Assembly: GCA_964017185.1 (NCBI GenBank)
Contig: OZ024875.1
Span: 32,125,456-32,189,455 of the forward strand
Reading direction: 5' to 3'
Length of the DNA stretch: 64,000 nt
Source: Rugalucina vietnamica
Lineage: Eukaryota > Mollusca > Bivalvia > Lucinida > Lucinidae
The notes under the pieces are model-generated. The model was not told the DNA's origin and made no database searches. It saw nothing but the letters and a program-made list of their open reading frames with translations. The position numbers and the translations under genes were made by a program. Positions 40,801 through 55,485 of this stretch are shown here, in pieces. The stretch's first letter is position 1, and each line of letters starts with the position of its first letter.

Positions 40801-43800
40801 ATTTTTTGACACCCCCCATGATATTGGGGGCCCTGGCTACCCATCTCATCCTCTTTCAATCCTGATGAGACTTGCCACATACTTTTATATAACATATACA
40901 TTTATCACAGTACTAGCGGCTTCCTGGCACAAGAGCTAGTTTCGGAGCAGTAGACCTAGAAGTGTCGAAAATAGCAAATTCTGTACAGGAAAATATGACC
41001 CTAGAGCCGTTGGGGGGCCTGGCTACCCTCCTCATCCTCTTTCAATCCTGATGAGACTTGCCACATTCATTTATATGTCATATACCTTTATTGCAGTATA
41101 AGCGGCTTCCTGGCACAAGAGCTAGTTTGGGAGCAAGAGACCGAGAAAGATCGAAAATAATTTTTTTGCACCCCCCTCTGACATAGTGGGGGGTCTGGCT
41201 ACCCATCTCATCCTCTTTCAATCCTGATGAGACTTGCCACATACTTGTATATACTATACATCTATGTCGTAGTACTAGCGGCTTCCTGGCACAAGAGCTA
41301 GTTTGGGAGCAGGAAACCGAAAACTCTCGAAAATGGAATTTTTGACACCCCCATGACATTGGGGGCCCTGGCTACCCATCTCATCCTCTTTCAATCCTGA
41401 TGAGACTTGCCACATACTTGTATATACTATACATCTATGTCGTAGTACTAGCGGCTTCCTGGCACAAGAGCTAGTTTGGGAGCAGGAGACCGAAAACTAT
41501 CGAAAATGGAATTTTTTGACACCCCCCATGATATTGGGGGCCCTGGCTACCCATCTCATCCTCTTTCAATCCTGATGAGACTTGCCACATACTTTTATAT
41601 AACATATACATTTATCACAGTACTAGCGGCTTCCTGGCACAAGTGCTAGTTTCGGAGCAGTAGACCTAGAAGTGTCGAAAATAGCCAATTCTGTACAGGA
41701 AAATATGACCCTAGAGCCGTTGGGGGGCCTGGCTACCCTCCTCATCCTCTTTCAATCCTGATGAGACTTGCCACATTCATTCATATATCATATACCTTTA
41801 TTGCAGTATAAGCGGCTTCCTGGCACAAGAGCTAGTTTGGGAGCAAGAGACCGAGAAAGATCGAAAATAATTTTTTTGCACCCCCCTCTGACATAGTGGG
41901 GGGTCTGGCTACCCATCTCATCCTCTTTCAATCCTGATGAGACTTGCCACATACTTGTATATACTATACATCTATGTCGTAGTACTAGCGGCTTCCTGGC
42001 ACAAGAGCTAGTTTGGGAGCAGGAAACCGAAAACTCTCGAAAATGGAATTTTTGACACCCCCCATGACATTGGGGGCCCTGGCTACCCATCTCATCCTCT
42101 TTCAATCCTGATGAGACTTGCCACATACTTGTATATACTATATATCTATGTCGTAGTACTAGCGGCTTCCTGGCACAAGAGCTAGTTTGGGAGCAGGAGA
42201 CCGAAAACTATCGAAAATGGAATTTTTTGACACCCCCCATGATATTGGGAGCCCTGGCTACCCATCTCATCCTCTTTCAATCCTGATGAGACTTGCCACA
42301 TACTTTTATATAACATATACATTTATCACAGTACTAGCGGCTTCCTGGCACAAGAGCTAGTTTCGGAGCAGTAGACCTAGAAGTGTCGAAAATAGCCAAT
42401 TCTGTACAGGAAAATATGACCCTAGAGCCGTTGGGGGGCCTGGCTACCCTCCTCATCCTCTTTCAATCCTGATGAGACTTGCCACATACATTCATATATC
42501 ATATACCTTTATTGCAGTATAAGCGGCTTTCTGGCACAAGAGCTAGTTTGGGAGCAAGAGACCGAGAAAGATCGAAAATAATTTTTTTGCACCCCCCTCT
42601 GACATAGTGGGGGGTCTGGCTACCCATCTCATCCTCTTTCAATCCTGATGAGACTTGCCACATACTTGTATATACTATACATCTATGTCGTAGTACTAGC
42701 GGCTTCCTGGCACAAGAGCTAGTTTGGGAGCAGGAAACCGAAAACTCTCGAAAATGGAATTTTTGACACCCCCATGACATTGGGGGCCCTGGCTACCCAT
42801 CTCATCCTCTTTCAATCCTGATGAGACTTGCCACATACTTGTATATACTATACATCTATGTCGTAGTACTAGCGGCTTCCTGGCACAAGAGCTAGTTTGG
42901 GAGCAGGAGACCGAAAACTATCGAAAATGGAATTTTTTGACACCCCCCATGATATTGGGGGCCCTGGCTACCCATCTCATCCTCTTTCAATCCTGATGAG
43001 ACTTGCCACATACTTTTATATAACATATACATTTATCACAGTACTAGCGGCTTCCTGGCACAAGAGCTAGTTTCGGAGCAGTAGACCTAGAAGTGTCGAA
43101 AATAGCAAATTCTGTACAGGAAAATATGACCCTAGAGCCGTTGGGGGGCCTGGCTACCCTCCTCATCCTCTTTCAATCCTGATGAGACTTGCCACATTCA
43201 TTCATATGTCATATACCTTTATTGCAGTATAAGCGGCTTCCTGGCACAAGAGCTAGTTTGGGAGCAAGAGACCGAGAAAGATCGAAAATAATTTTTTTGC
43301 ACCCCCCTCTGACATAGTGGGGGGTCTGGCTACCCATCTCATCCTCTTTCAATCCTGATGAGACTTGCCACATACTTGTATATACTATACATCTATGTCG
43401 TAGTACTAGCGGCTTCCTGGCACAAGAGCTAGTTTGGGAGCAGGAAACCGAAAACTCTCGAAAATGGAATTTTTGACACCCCCATGACATTGGGGGCCCT
43501 GGCTACCCATCTCATCCTCTTTCAATCCTGATGAGACTTGCCACATACTTGTATATACTATACATCTATGTCGTAGTACTAGCGGCTTCCTGGCACAAGA
43601 GCTAGTTTGGGAGCAGGAGACCGAAAACTATCGAAAATGGAATTTTTTGACACCCCCCATGATATTGGGGGCCCTGGCTACCCATCTCATCCTCTTTCAA
43701 TCCTGATGAGACTTGCCACATACTTTTATATAACATATACATTTATCACAGTACTAGCGGCTTCCTGGCACAAGTGCTAGTTTCGGAGCAGTAGACCTAG

Positions 43801-46800
43801 AAGTGTCGAAAATAGCCAATTCTGTACAGGAAAATATGACCCTAGAGCCGTTGGGGGGCCTGGCTACCCTCCTCATCCTCTTTCAATCCTGATGAGACTT
43901 GCCACATTCATTCATATATCATATACCTTTATTGCAGTATAAGCGGCTTCCTGGCACAAGAGCTAGTTTGGGAGCAAGAGACCGAGAAAGATCGAAAATA
44001 ATTTTTTTGCACCCCCCTCTGACATAGTGGGGGGTCTGGCTACCCATCTCATCCTCTTTCAATCCTGATGAGACTTGCCACATACTTGTATATACTATAC
44101 ATCTATGTCGTAGTACTAGCGGCTTCCTGGCACAAGAGCTAGTTTGGGAGCAGGAAACCGAAAACTCTCGAAAATGGAATTTTTGACACCCCCCATGACA
44201 TTGGGGGCCCTGGCTACCCATCTCATCCTCTTTCAATCCTGATGAGACTTGCCACATACTTGTATATACTATACATCTATGTCGTAGTACTAGCGGCTTC
44301 CTGGCACAAGAGCTAGTTTGGGAGCAGGAGACCGAAAACTATCGAAAATGGAATTTTTTGACACCCCCCATGATATTGGGGGCCCTGGCTACCCATCTCA
44401 TCCTCTTTCAATCCTGATGAGACTTGCCACATACTTTTATATAACATATACATTTATCACAGTACTAGCGGCTTCCTGGCACAAGAGCTAGTTTCGGAGC
44501 AGTAGACCTAGAAGTGTCGAAAATAGCCAATTCTGTACAGGAAAATATGACCCTAGAGCCGTTGGGGGGCCTGGCTACCCTCCTCATCCTCTTTCAATCC
44601 TGATGAGACTTGCCACATACATTCATATATCATATACCTTTATTGCAGTATAAGCGGCTTTCTGGCACAAGAGCTAGTTTGGGAGCAAGAGACCGAGAAA
44701 GATCGAAAATAATTTTTTTGCACCCCCCTCTGACATAGTGGGGGGTCTGGCTACCCATCTCATCCTCTTTCAATCCTGATGAGACTTGCCACATACTTGT
44801 ATATACTATACATCTATGTCGTAGTACTAGCGGCTTCCTGGCACAAGAGCTAGTTTGGGAGCAGGAAACCGAAAACTCTCGAAAATGGAATTTTTGACAC
44901 CCCCATGACATTGGGGGCCCTGGCTACCCATCTCATCCTCTTTCAATCCTGATGAGACTTGCCACATACTTGTATATACTATACATCTATGTCGTAGTAC
45001 TAGCGGCTTCCTGGCACAAGAGCTAGTTTGGGAGCAGGAGACCGAAAACTATCGAAAATGGAATTTTTTGACACCCCCCATGATATTGGGGGCCCTGGCT
45101 ACCCATCTCATCCTCTTTCAATCCTGATGAGACTTGCCACATACTTTTATATAACATATACATTTATCACAGTACTAGCGGCTTCCTGGCACAAGAGCTA
45201 GTTTCGGAGCAGTAGACCTAGAAGTGTCGAAAATAGCAAATTCTGTACAGGAAAATATGACCCTAGAGCCGTTGGGGGGCCTGGCTACCCTCCTCATCCT
45301 CTTTCAATCCTGATGAGACTTGCCACATTCATTCATATGTCATATACCTTTATTGCAGTATAAGCGGCTTCCTGGCACAAGAGCTAGTTTGGGAGCAAGA
45401 GACCGAGAAAGATCGAAAATAATTTTTTTGCACCCCCCTCTGACATAGTGGGGGGTCTGGCTACCCATCTCATCCTCTTTCAATCCTGATGAGACTTGCC
45501 ACATACTTGTATATACTATACATCTATGTCGTAGTACTAGCGGCTTCCTGGCACAAGAGCTAGTTTGGGAGCAGGAAACCGAAAACTCTCGAAAATGGAA
45601 TTTTTGACACCCCCATGACATTGGGGGCCCTGGCTACCCATCTCATCCTCTTTCAATCCTGATGAGACTTGCCACATACTTGTATATACTATACATCTAT
45701 GTCGTAGTACTAGCGGCTTCCTGGCACAAGAGCTAGTTTGGGAGCAGGAGACCGAAAACTATCGAAAATGGAATTTTTTGACACCCCCCATGATATTGGG
45801 GGCCCTGGCTACCCATCTCATCCTCTTTCAATCCTGATGAGACTTGCCACATACTTTTATATAACATATACATTTATCACAGTACTAGCGGCTTCCTGGC
45901 ACAAGTGCTAGTTTCGGAGCAGTAGACCTAGAAGTGTCGAAAATAGCCAATTCTGTACAGGAAAATATGACCCTAGAGCCGTTGGGGGGCCTGGCTACCC
46001 TCCTCATCCTCTTTCAATCCTGATGAGACTTGCCACATTCATTCATATATCATATACCTTTATTGCAGTATAAGCGGCTTCCTGGCACAAGAGCTAGTTT
46101 GGGAGCAAGAGACCGAGAAAGATCGAAAATAATTTTTTTGCACCCCCCTCTGACATAGTGGGGGGTCTGGCTACCCATCTCATCCTCTTTCAATCCTGAT
46201 GAGACTTGCCACATACTTGTATATACTATACATCTATGTCGTAGTACTAGCGGCTTCCTGGCACAAGAGCTAGTTTGGGAGCAGGAAACCGAAAACTCTC
46301 GAAAATGGAATTTTTGACACCCCCCATGACATTGGGGGCCCTGGCTACCCATCTCATCCTCTTTCAATCCTGATGAGACTTGCCACATACTTGTATATAC
46401 TATACATCTATGTCGTAGTACTAGCGGCTTCCTGGCACAAGAGCTAGTTTGGGAGCAGGAGACCGAAAACTATCGAAAATGGAATTTTTTGACACCCCCC
46501 ATGATATTGGGAGCCCTGGCTACCCATCTCATCCTCTTTCAATCCTGATGAGACTTGCCACATACTTTTATATAACATATACATTTATCACAGTACTAGC
46601 GGCTTCCTGGCACAAGAGCTAGTTTCGGAGCAGTAGACCTAGAAGTGTCGAAAATAGCCAATTCTGTACAGGAAAATATGACCCTAGAGCCGTTGGGGGG
46701 CCTGGCTACCCTCCTCATCCTCTTTCAATCCTGATGAGACTTGCCACATACATTCATATATCATATACCTTTATTGCAGTATAAGCGGCTTTCTGGCACA

Positions 46801-49800
46801 AGAGCTAGTTTGGGAGCAAGAGACCGAGAAAGATCGAAAATAATTTTTTTGCACCCCCCTCTGACATAGTGGGGGGTCTGGCTACCCATCTCATCCTCTT
46901 TCAATCCTGATGAGACTTGCCACATACTTGTATATACTATACATCTATGTCGTAGTACTAGCGGCTTCCTGGCACAAGAGCTAGTTTGGGAGCAGGAAAC
47001 CGAAAACTCTCGAAAATGGAATTTTTGACACCCCCATGACATTGGGGGCCCTGGCTACCCATCTCATCCTCTTTCAATCCTGATGAGACTTGCCACATAC
47101 TTGTATATACTATACATCTATGTCGTAGTACTAGCGGCTTCCTGGCACAAGAGCTAGTTTGGGAGCAGGAGACCGAAAACTATCGAAAATGGAATTTTTT
47201 GACACCCCCCATGATATTGGGGGCCCTGGCTACCCATCTCATCCTCTTTCAATCCTGATGAGACTTGCCACATACTTTTATATAACATATACATTTATCA
47301 CAGTACTAGCGGCTTCCTGGCACAAGAGCTAGTTTCGGAGCAGTAGACCTAGAAGTGTCGAAAATAGCAAATTCTGTACAGGAAAATATGACCCTAGAGC
47401 CGTTGGGGGGCCTGGCTACCCTCCTCATCCTCTTTCAATCCTGATGAGACTTGCCACATTCATTCATATGTCATATACCTTTATTGCAGTATAAGCGGCT
47501 TCCTGGCACAAGAGCTAGTTTGGGAGCAAGAGACCGAGAAAGATCGAAAATAATTTTTTTGCACCCCCCTCTGACATAGTGGGGGGTCTGGCTACCCATC
47601 TCATCCTCTTTCAATCCTGATGAGACTTGCCACATACTTGTATATACTATACATCTATGTCGTAGTACTAGCGGCTTCCTGGCACAAGAGCTAGTTTGGG
47701 AGCAGGAAACCGAAAACTCTCGAAAATGGAATTTTTGACACCCCCATGACATTGGGGGCCCTGGCTACCCATCTCATCCTCTTTCAATCCTGATGAGACT
47801 TGCCACATACTTGTATATACTATACATCTATGTCGTAGTACTAGCGGCTTCCTGGCACAAGAGCTAGTTTGGGAGCAGGAGACCGAAAACTATCGAAAAT
47901 GGAATTTTTTGACACCCCCCATGATATTGGGGGCCCTGGCTACCCATCTCATCCTCTTTCAATCCTGATGAGACTTGCCACATACTTTTATATAACATAT
48001 ACATTTATCACAGTACTAGCGGCTTCCTGGCACAAGTGCTAGTTTCGGAGCAGTAGACCTAGAAGTGTCGAAAATAGCCAATTCTGTACAGGAAAATATG
48101 ACCCTAGAGCCGTTGGGGGGCCTGGCTACCCTCCTCATCCTCTTTCAATCCTGATGAGACTTGCCACATTCATTCATATATCATATACCTTTATTGCAGT
48201 ATAAGCGGCTTCCTGGCACAAGAGCTAGTTTGGGAGCAAGAGACCGAGAAAGATCGAAAATAATTTTTTTGCACCCCCCTCTGACATAGTGGGGGGTCTG
48301 GCTACCCATCTCATCCTCTTTCAATCCTGATGAGACTTGCCACATACTTGTATATACTATACATCTATGTCGTAGTACTAGCGGCTTCCTGGCACAAGAG
48401 CTAGTTTGGGAGCAGGAAACCGAAAACTCTCGAAAATGGAATTTTTGACACCCCCCATGACATTGGGGGCCCTGGCTACCCATCTCATCCTCTTTCAATC
48501 CTGATGAGACTTGCCACATACTTGTATATACTATACATCTATGTCGTAGTACTAGCGGCTTCCTGGCACAAGAGCTAGTTTGGGAGCAGGAGACCGAAAA
48601 CTATCGAAAATGGAATTTTTTGACACCCCCCATGATATTGGGGGCCCTGGCTACCCATCTCATCCTCTTTCAATCCTGATGAGACTTGCCACATACTTTT
48701 ATATAACATATACATTTATCACAGTACTAGCGGCTTCCTGGCACAAGAGCTAGTTTCGGAGCAGTAGACCTAGAAGTGTCGAAAATAGCCAATTCTGTAC
48801 AGGAAAATATGACCCTAGAGCCGTTGGGGGGCCTGGCTACCCTCCTCATCCTCTTTCAATCCTGATGAGACTTGCCACATACATTCATATATCATATACC
48901 TTTATTGCAGTATAAGCGGCTTTCTGGCACAAGAGCTAGTTTGGGAGCAAGAGACCGAGAAAGATCGAAAATAATTTTTTTGCACCCCCCTCTGACATAG
49001 TGGGGGGTCTGGCTACCCATCTCATCCTCTTTCAATCCTGATGAGACTTGCCACATACTTGTATATACTATACATCTATGTCGTAGTACTAGCGGCTTCC
49101 TGGCACAAGAGCTAGTTTGGGAGCAGGAAACCGAAAACTCTCGAAAATGGAATTTTTGACACCCCCATGACATTGGGGGCCCTGGCTACCCATCTCATCC
49201 TCTTTCAATCCTGATGAGACTTGCCACATACTTGTATATACTATACATCTATGTCGTAGTACTAGCGGCTTCCTGGCACAAGAGCTAGTTTGGGAGCAGG
49301 AGACCGAAAACTATCGAAAATGGAATTTTTTGACACCCCCCATGATATTGGGGGCCCTGGCTACCCATCTCATCCTCTTTCAATCCTGATGAGACTTGCC
49401 ACATACTTTTATATAACATATACATTTATCACAGTACTAGCGGCTTCCTGGCACAAGAGCTAGTTTCGGAGCAGTAGACCTAGAAGTGTCGAAAATAGCA
49501 AATTCTGTACAGGAAAATATGACCCTAGAGCCGTTGGGGGGCCTGGCTACCCTCCTCATCCTCTTTCAATCCTGATGAGACTTGCCACATTCATTCATAT
49601 GTCATATACCTTTATTGCAGTATAAGCGGCTTCCTGGCACAAGAGCTAGTTTGGGAGCAAGAGACCGAGAAAGATCGAAAATAATTTTTTTGCACCCCCC
49701 TCTGACATAGTGGGGGGTCTGGCTACCCATCTCATCCTCTTTCAATCCTGATGAGACTTGCCACATACTTGTATATACTATACATCTATGTCGTAGTACT

Positions 49801-52800
49801 AGCGGCTTCCTGGCACAAGAGCTAGTTTGGGAGCAGGAAACCGAAAACTCTCGAAAATGGAATTTTTGACACCCCCATGACATTGGGGGCCCTGGCTACC
49901 CATCTCATCCTCTTTCAATCCTGATGAGACTTGCCACATACTTGTATATACTATACATCTATGTCGTAGTACTAGCGGCTTCCTGGCACAAGAGCTAGTT
50001 TGGGAGCAGGAGACCGAAAACTATCGAAAATGGAATTTTTTGACACCCCCCATGATATTGGGGGCCCTGGCTACCCATCTCATCCTCTTTCAATCCTGAT
50101 GAGACTTGCCACATACTTTTATATAACATATACATTTATCACAGTACTAGCGGCTTCCTGGCACAAGTGCTAGTTTCGGAGCAGTAGACCTAGAAGTGTC
50201 GAAAATAGCCAATTCTGTACAGGAAAATATGACCCTAGAGCCGTTGGGGGGCCTGGCTACCCTCCTCATCCTCTTTCAATCCTGATGAGACTTGCCACAT
50301 TCATTCATATATCATATACCTTTATTGCAGTATAAGCGGCTTCCTGGCACAAGAGCTAGTTTGGGAGCAAGAGACCGAGAAAGATCGAAAATAATTTTTT
50401 TGCACCCCCCTCTGACATAGTGGGGGGTCTGGCTACCCATCTCATCCTCTTTCAATCCTGATGAGACTTGCCACATACTTGTATATACTATACATCTATG
50501 TCGTAGTACTAGCGGCTTCCTGGCACAAGAGCTAGTTTGGGAGCAGGAAACCGAAAACTCTCGAAAATGGAATTTTTGACACCCCCCATGACATTGGGGG
50601 CCCTGGCTACCCATCTCATCCTCTTTCAATCCTGATGAGACTTGCCACATACTTGTATATACTATACATCTATGTCGTAGTACTAGCGGCTTCCTGGCAC
50701 AAGAGCTAGTTTGGGAGCAGGAGACCGAAAACTATCGAAAATGGAATTTTTTGACACCCCCCATGATATTGGGAGCCCTGGCTACCCATCTCATCCTCTT
50801 TCAATCCTGATGAGACTTGCCACATACTTTTATATAACATATACATTTATCACAGTACTAGCGGCTTCCTGGCACAAGAGCTAGTTTCGGAGCAGTAGAC
50901 CTAGAAGTGTCGAAAATAGCCAATTCTGTACAGGAAAATATGACCCTAGAGCCGTTGGGGGGCCTGGCTACCCTCCTCATCCTCTTTCAATCCTGATGAG
51001 ACTTGCCACATACATTCATATATCATATACCTTTATTGCAGTATAAGCGGCTTTCTGGCACAAGAGCTAGTTTGGGAGCAAGAGACCGAGAAAGATCGAA
51101 AATAATTTTTTTGCACCCCCCTCTGACATAGTGGGGGGTCTGGCTACCCATCTCATCCTCTTTCAATCCTGATGAGACTTGCCACATACTTGTATATACT
51201 ATACATCTATGTCGTAGTACTAGCGGCTTCCTGGCACAAGAGCTAGTTTGGGAGCAGGAAACCGAAAACTCTCGAAAATGGAATTTTTGACACCCCCATG
51301 ACATTGGGGGCCCTGGCTACCCATCTCATCCTCTTTCAATCCTGATGAGACTTGCCACATACTTGTATATACTATACATCTATGTCGTAGTACTAGCGGC
51401 TTCCTGGCACAAGAGCTAGTTTGGGAGCAGGAGACCGAAAACTATCGAAAATGGAATTTTTTGACACCCCCCATGATATTGGGGGCCCTGGCTACCCATC
51501 TCATCCTCTTTCAATCCTGATGAGACTTGCCACATACTTTTATATAACATATACATTTATCACAGTACTAGCGGCTTCCTGGCACAAGAGCTAGTTTCGG
51601 AGCAGTAGACCTAGAAGTGTCGAAAATAGCAAATTCTGTACAGGAAAATATGACCCTAGAGCCGTTGGGGGGCCTGGCTACCCTCCTCATCCTCTTTCAA
51701 TCCTGATGAGACTTGCCACATTCATTCATATGTCATATACCTTTATTGCAGTATAAGCGGCTTCCTGGCACAAGAGCTAGTTTGGGAGCAAGAGACCGAG
51801 AAAGATCGAAAATAATTTTTTTGCACCCCCCTCTGACATAGTGGGGGGTCTGGCTACCCATCTCATCCTCTTTCAATCCTGATGAGACTTGCCACATACT
51901 TGTATATACTATACATCTATGTCGTAGTACTAGCGGCTTCCTGGCACAAGAGCTAGTTTGGGAGCAGGAAACCGAAAACTCTCGAAAATGGAATTTTTGA
52001 CACCCCCATGACATTGGGGGCCCTGGCTACCCATCTCATCCTCTTTCAATCCTGATGAGACTTGCCACATACTTGTATATACTATACATCTATGTCGTAG
52101 TACTAGCGGCTTCCTGGCACAAGAGCTAGTTTGGGAGCAGGAGACCGAAAACTATCGAAAATGGAATTTTTTGACACCCCCCATGATATTGGGGGCCCTG
52201 GCTACCCATCTCATCCTCTTTCAATCCTGATGAGACTTGCCACATACTTTTATATAACATATACATTTATCACAGTACTAGCGGCTTCCTGGCACAAGTG
52301 CTAGTTTCGGAGCAGTAGACCTAGAAGTGTCGAAAATAGCCAATTCTGTACAGGAAAATATGACCCTAGAGCCGTTGGGGGGCCTGGCTACCCTCCTCAT
52401 CCTCTTTCAATCCTGATGAGACTTGCCACATTCATTCATATATCATATACCTTTATTGCAGTATAAGCGGCTTCCTGGCACAAGAGCTAGTTTGGGAGCA
52501 AGAGACCGAGAAAGATCGAAAATAATTTTTTTGCACCCCCCTCTGACATAGTGGGGGGTCTGGCTACCCATCTCATCCTCTTTCAATCCTGATGAGACTT
52601 GCCACATACTTGTATATACTATACATCTATGTCGTAGTACTAGCGGCTTCCTGGCACAAGAGCTAGTTTGGGAGCAGGAAACCGAAAACTCTCGAAAATG
52701 GAATTTTTGACACCCCCCATGACATTGGGGGCCCTGGCTACCCATCTCATCCTCTTTCAATCCTGATGAGACTTGCCACATACTTGTATATACTATACAT

Positions 52801-55289
52801 CTATGTCGTAGTACTAGCGGCTTCCTGGCACAAGAGCTAGTTTGGGAGCAGGAGACCGAAAACTATCGAAAATGGAATTTTTTGACACCCCCCATGATAT
52901 TGGGGGCCCTGGCTACCCATCTCATCCTCTTTCAATCCTGATGAGACTTGCCACATACTTTTATATAACATATACATTTATCACAGTACTAGCGGCTTCC
53001 TGGCACAAGAGCTAGTTTCGGAGCAGTAGACCTAGAAGTGTCGAAAATAGCCAATTCTGTACAGGAAAATATGACCCTAGAGCCGTTGGGGGGCCTGGCT
53101 ACCCTCCTCATCCTCTTTCAATCCTGATGAGACTTGCCACATACATTCATATATCATATACCTTTATTGCAGTATAAGCGGCTTTCTGGCACAAGAGCTA
53201 GTTTGGGAGCAAGAGACCGAGAAAGATCGAAAATAATTTTTTTGCACCCCCCTCTGACATAGTGGGGGGTCTGGCTACCCATCTCATCCTCTTTCAATCC
53301 TGATGAGACTTGCCACATACTTGTATATACTATACATCTATGTCGTAGTACTAGCGGCTTCCTGGCACAAGAGCTAGTTTGGGAGCAGGAAACCGAAAAC
53401 TCTCGAAAATGGAATTTTTGACACCCCCATGACATTGGGGGCCCTGGCTACCCATCTCATCCTCTTTCAATCCTGATGAGACTTGCCACATACTTGTATA
53501 TACTATACATCTATGTCGTAGTACTAGCGGCTTCCTGGCACAAGAGCTAGTTTGGGAGCAGGAGACCGAAAACTATCGAAAATGGAATTTTTTGACACCC
53601 CCCATGATATTGGGGGCCCTGGCTACCCATCTCATCCTCTTTCAATCCTGATGAGACTTGCCACATACTTTTATATAACATATACATTTATCACAGTACT
53701 AGCGGCTTCCTGGCACAAGAGCTAGTTTCGGAGCAGTAGACCTAGAAGTGTCGAAAATAGCAAATTCTGTACAGGAAAATATGACCCTAGAGCCGTTGGG
53801 GGGCCTGGCTACCCTCCTCATCCTCTTTCAATCCTGATGAGACTTGCCACATTCATTCATATGTCATATACCTTTATTGCAGTATAAGCGGCTTCCTGGC
53901 ACAAGAGCTAGTTTGGGAGCAAGAGACCGAGAAAGATCGAAAATAATTTTTTTGCACCCCCCTCTGACATAGTGGGGGGTCTGGCTACCCATCTCATCCT
54001 CTTTCAATCCTGATGAGACTTGCCACATACTTGTATATACTATACATCTATGTCGTAGTACTAGCGGCTTCCTGGCACAAGAGCTAGTTTGGGAGCAGGA
54101 AACCGAAAACTCTCGAAAATGGAATTTTTGACACCCCCATGACATTGGGGGCCCTGGCTACCCATCTCATCCTCTTTCAATCCTGATGAGACTTGCCACA
54201 TACTTGTATATACTATACATCTATGTCGTAGTACTAGCGGCTTCCTGGCACAAGAGCTAGTTTGGGAGCAGGAGACCGAAAACTATCGAAAATGGAATTT
54301 TTTGACACCCCCCATGATATTGGGGGCCCTGGCTACCCATCTCATCCTCTTTCAATCCTGATGAGACTTGCCACATACTTTTATATAACATATACATTTA
54401 TCACAGTACTAGCGGCTTCCTGGCACAAGTGCTAGTTTCGGAGCAGTAGACCTAGAAGTGTCGAAAATAGCCAATTCTGTACAGGAAAATATGACCCTAG
54501 AGCCGTTGGGGGGCCTGGCTACCCTCCTCATCCTCTTTCAATCCTGATGAGACTTGCCACATTCATTCATATATCATATACCTTTATTGCAGTATAAGCG
54601 GCTTCCTGGCACAAGAGCTAGTTTGGGAGCAAGAGACCGAGAAAGATCGAAAATAATTTTTTTGCACCCCCCTCTGACATAGTGGGGGGTCTGGCTACCC
54701 ATCTCATCCTCTTTCAATCCTGATGAGACTTGCCACATACTTGTATATACTATACATCTATGTCGTAGTACTAGCGGCTTCCTGGCACAAGAGCTAGTTT
54801 GGGAGCAGGAAACCGAAAACTCTCGAAAATGGAATTTTTGACACCCCCCATGACATTGGGGGCCCTGGCTACCCATCTCATCCTCTTTCAATCCTGATGA
54901 GACTTGCCACATACTTGTATATACTATACATCTATGTCGTAGTACTAGCGGCTTCCTGGCACAAGAGCTAGTTTGGGAGCAGGAGACCGAAAACTATCGA
55001 AAATGGAATTTTTTGACACCCCCCATGATATTGGGAGCCCTGGCTACCCATCTCATCCTCTTTCAATCCTGATGAGACTTGCCACATACTTTTATATAAC
55101 ATATACATTTATCACAGTACTAGCGGCTTCCTGGCACAAGAGCTAGTTTCGGAGCAGTAGACCTAGAAGTGTCGAAAATAGCCAATTCTGTACAGGAAAA
55201 TATGACCCTAGAGCCGTTGGGGGGCCTGGCTACCCTCCTCATCCTCTTTCAATCCTGATGAGACTTGCCACATACATTCATATATCATA

Positions 55290-55485
55290 ATTTAAAGAAC
55301 CATAGACACAAACCATAATGTCCGGATGGTTTGGTTTGCCTTATTCTAAAAATCGTGGATGGCCAGCACGTTTCTATGGGGACACGCTCAAAAAATGTCT
55401 TACAAAATTTTATTGCTTTAAATAGAAAATCAATAATTAAGATTTTAAACTCGAAAACAAACAAAAATCTTGTACAACACGTTCA
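55290..55485. other. 196 bp non-satellite insertion at the array edge
   Basis: The d-to-a monomer sequence runs cleanly to ATATATCATA at 55289, then changes to AATTTAAAGAACC, which has no satellite match. Satellite sequence resumes at CAGTATAAGC (55486), only about 11 bases further along the monomer than where it stopped. The stretch is AT-rich, with no terminal inverted repeats or target duplication that I can see and no convincing reading frame. It looks like an insertion that also marks where the homogeneous repeat ends. Confidence 0.7.

Larger units (their letters stand above)
16151..55289 (-). repeat. Nested higher-order repeat satellite array, 2131 bp unit, about 18.4 copies
   Basis: Four monomer types in fixed order form a tetramer of 710-711 bp. 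Three tetramers, told apart by fixed variants, form a 2131 bp dodecamer. Using the point where the b-type C-run has six C instead of five, units start at 16217, 18348, 20479, 22609, 24740 and so on every 2131 bp to 54574; one step is 2130 because one c monomer has lost a C. Tetramer 1 has CATTCATTCATATATC, six C and later CAAGAGCTAGTTTCGG. Tetramer 2 has CATACATTCATATATC and GGCTTTCTGG. Tetramer 3 has CATTCATTCATATGTC and is followed by CAAGTGCTAG. Units differ at only a few positions per 2 kb. This monomer-to-higher-order layout is typical of recently homogenised centromeric or heterochromatic satellites; a centromeric location here is inference only. Confidence 0.95.

Noticed and set aside
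167..54912. Repeated open frames of 69-219 residues (MWQVSSGLKEDEMGSQ... type) throughout the satellite
   Set aside because: They arise because many monomers are near 177 bp (59 codons) and have few stops in one frame. They open and close with one-base changes in C, G or A runs and with the CGAGAG/CGATAG difference, and there are no start context, splice sites or domains. Uniform repetition with frame-breaking indels argues against coding.
16151..55289. CENP-B box in the satellite
   Set aside because: TTTTCGAGAGTTTTCGG looks similar, but the spacing between TTCG and CGG is one base too long and the required central A and final GGG are missing.
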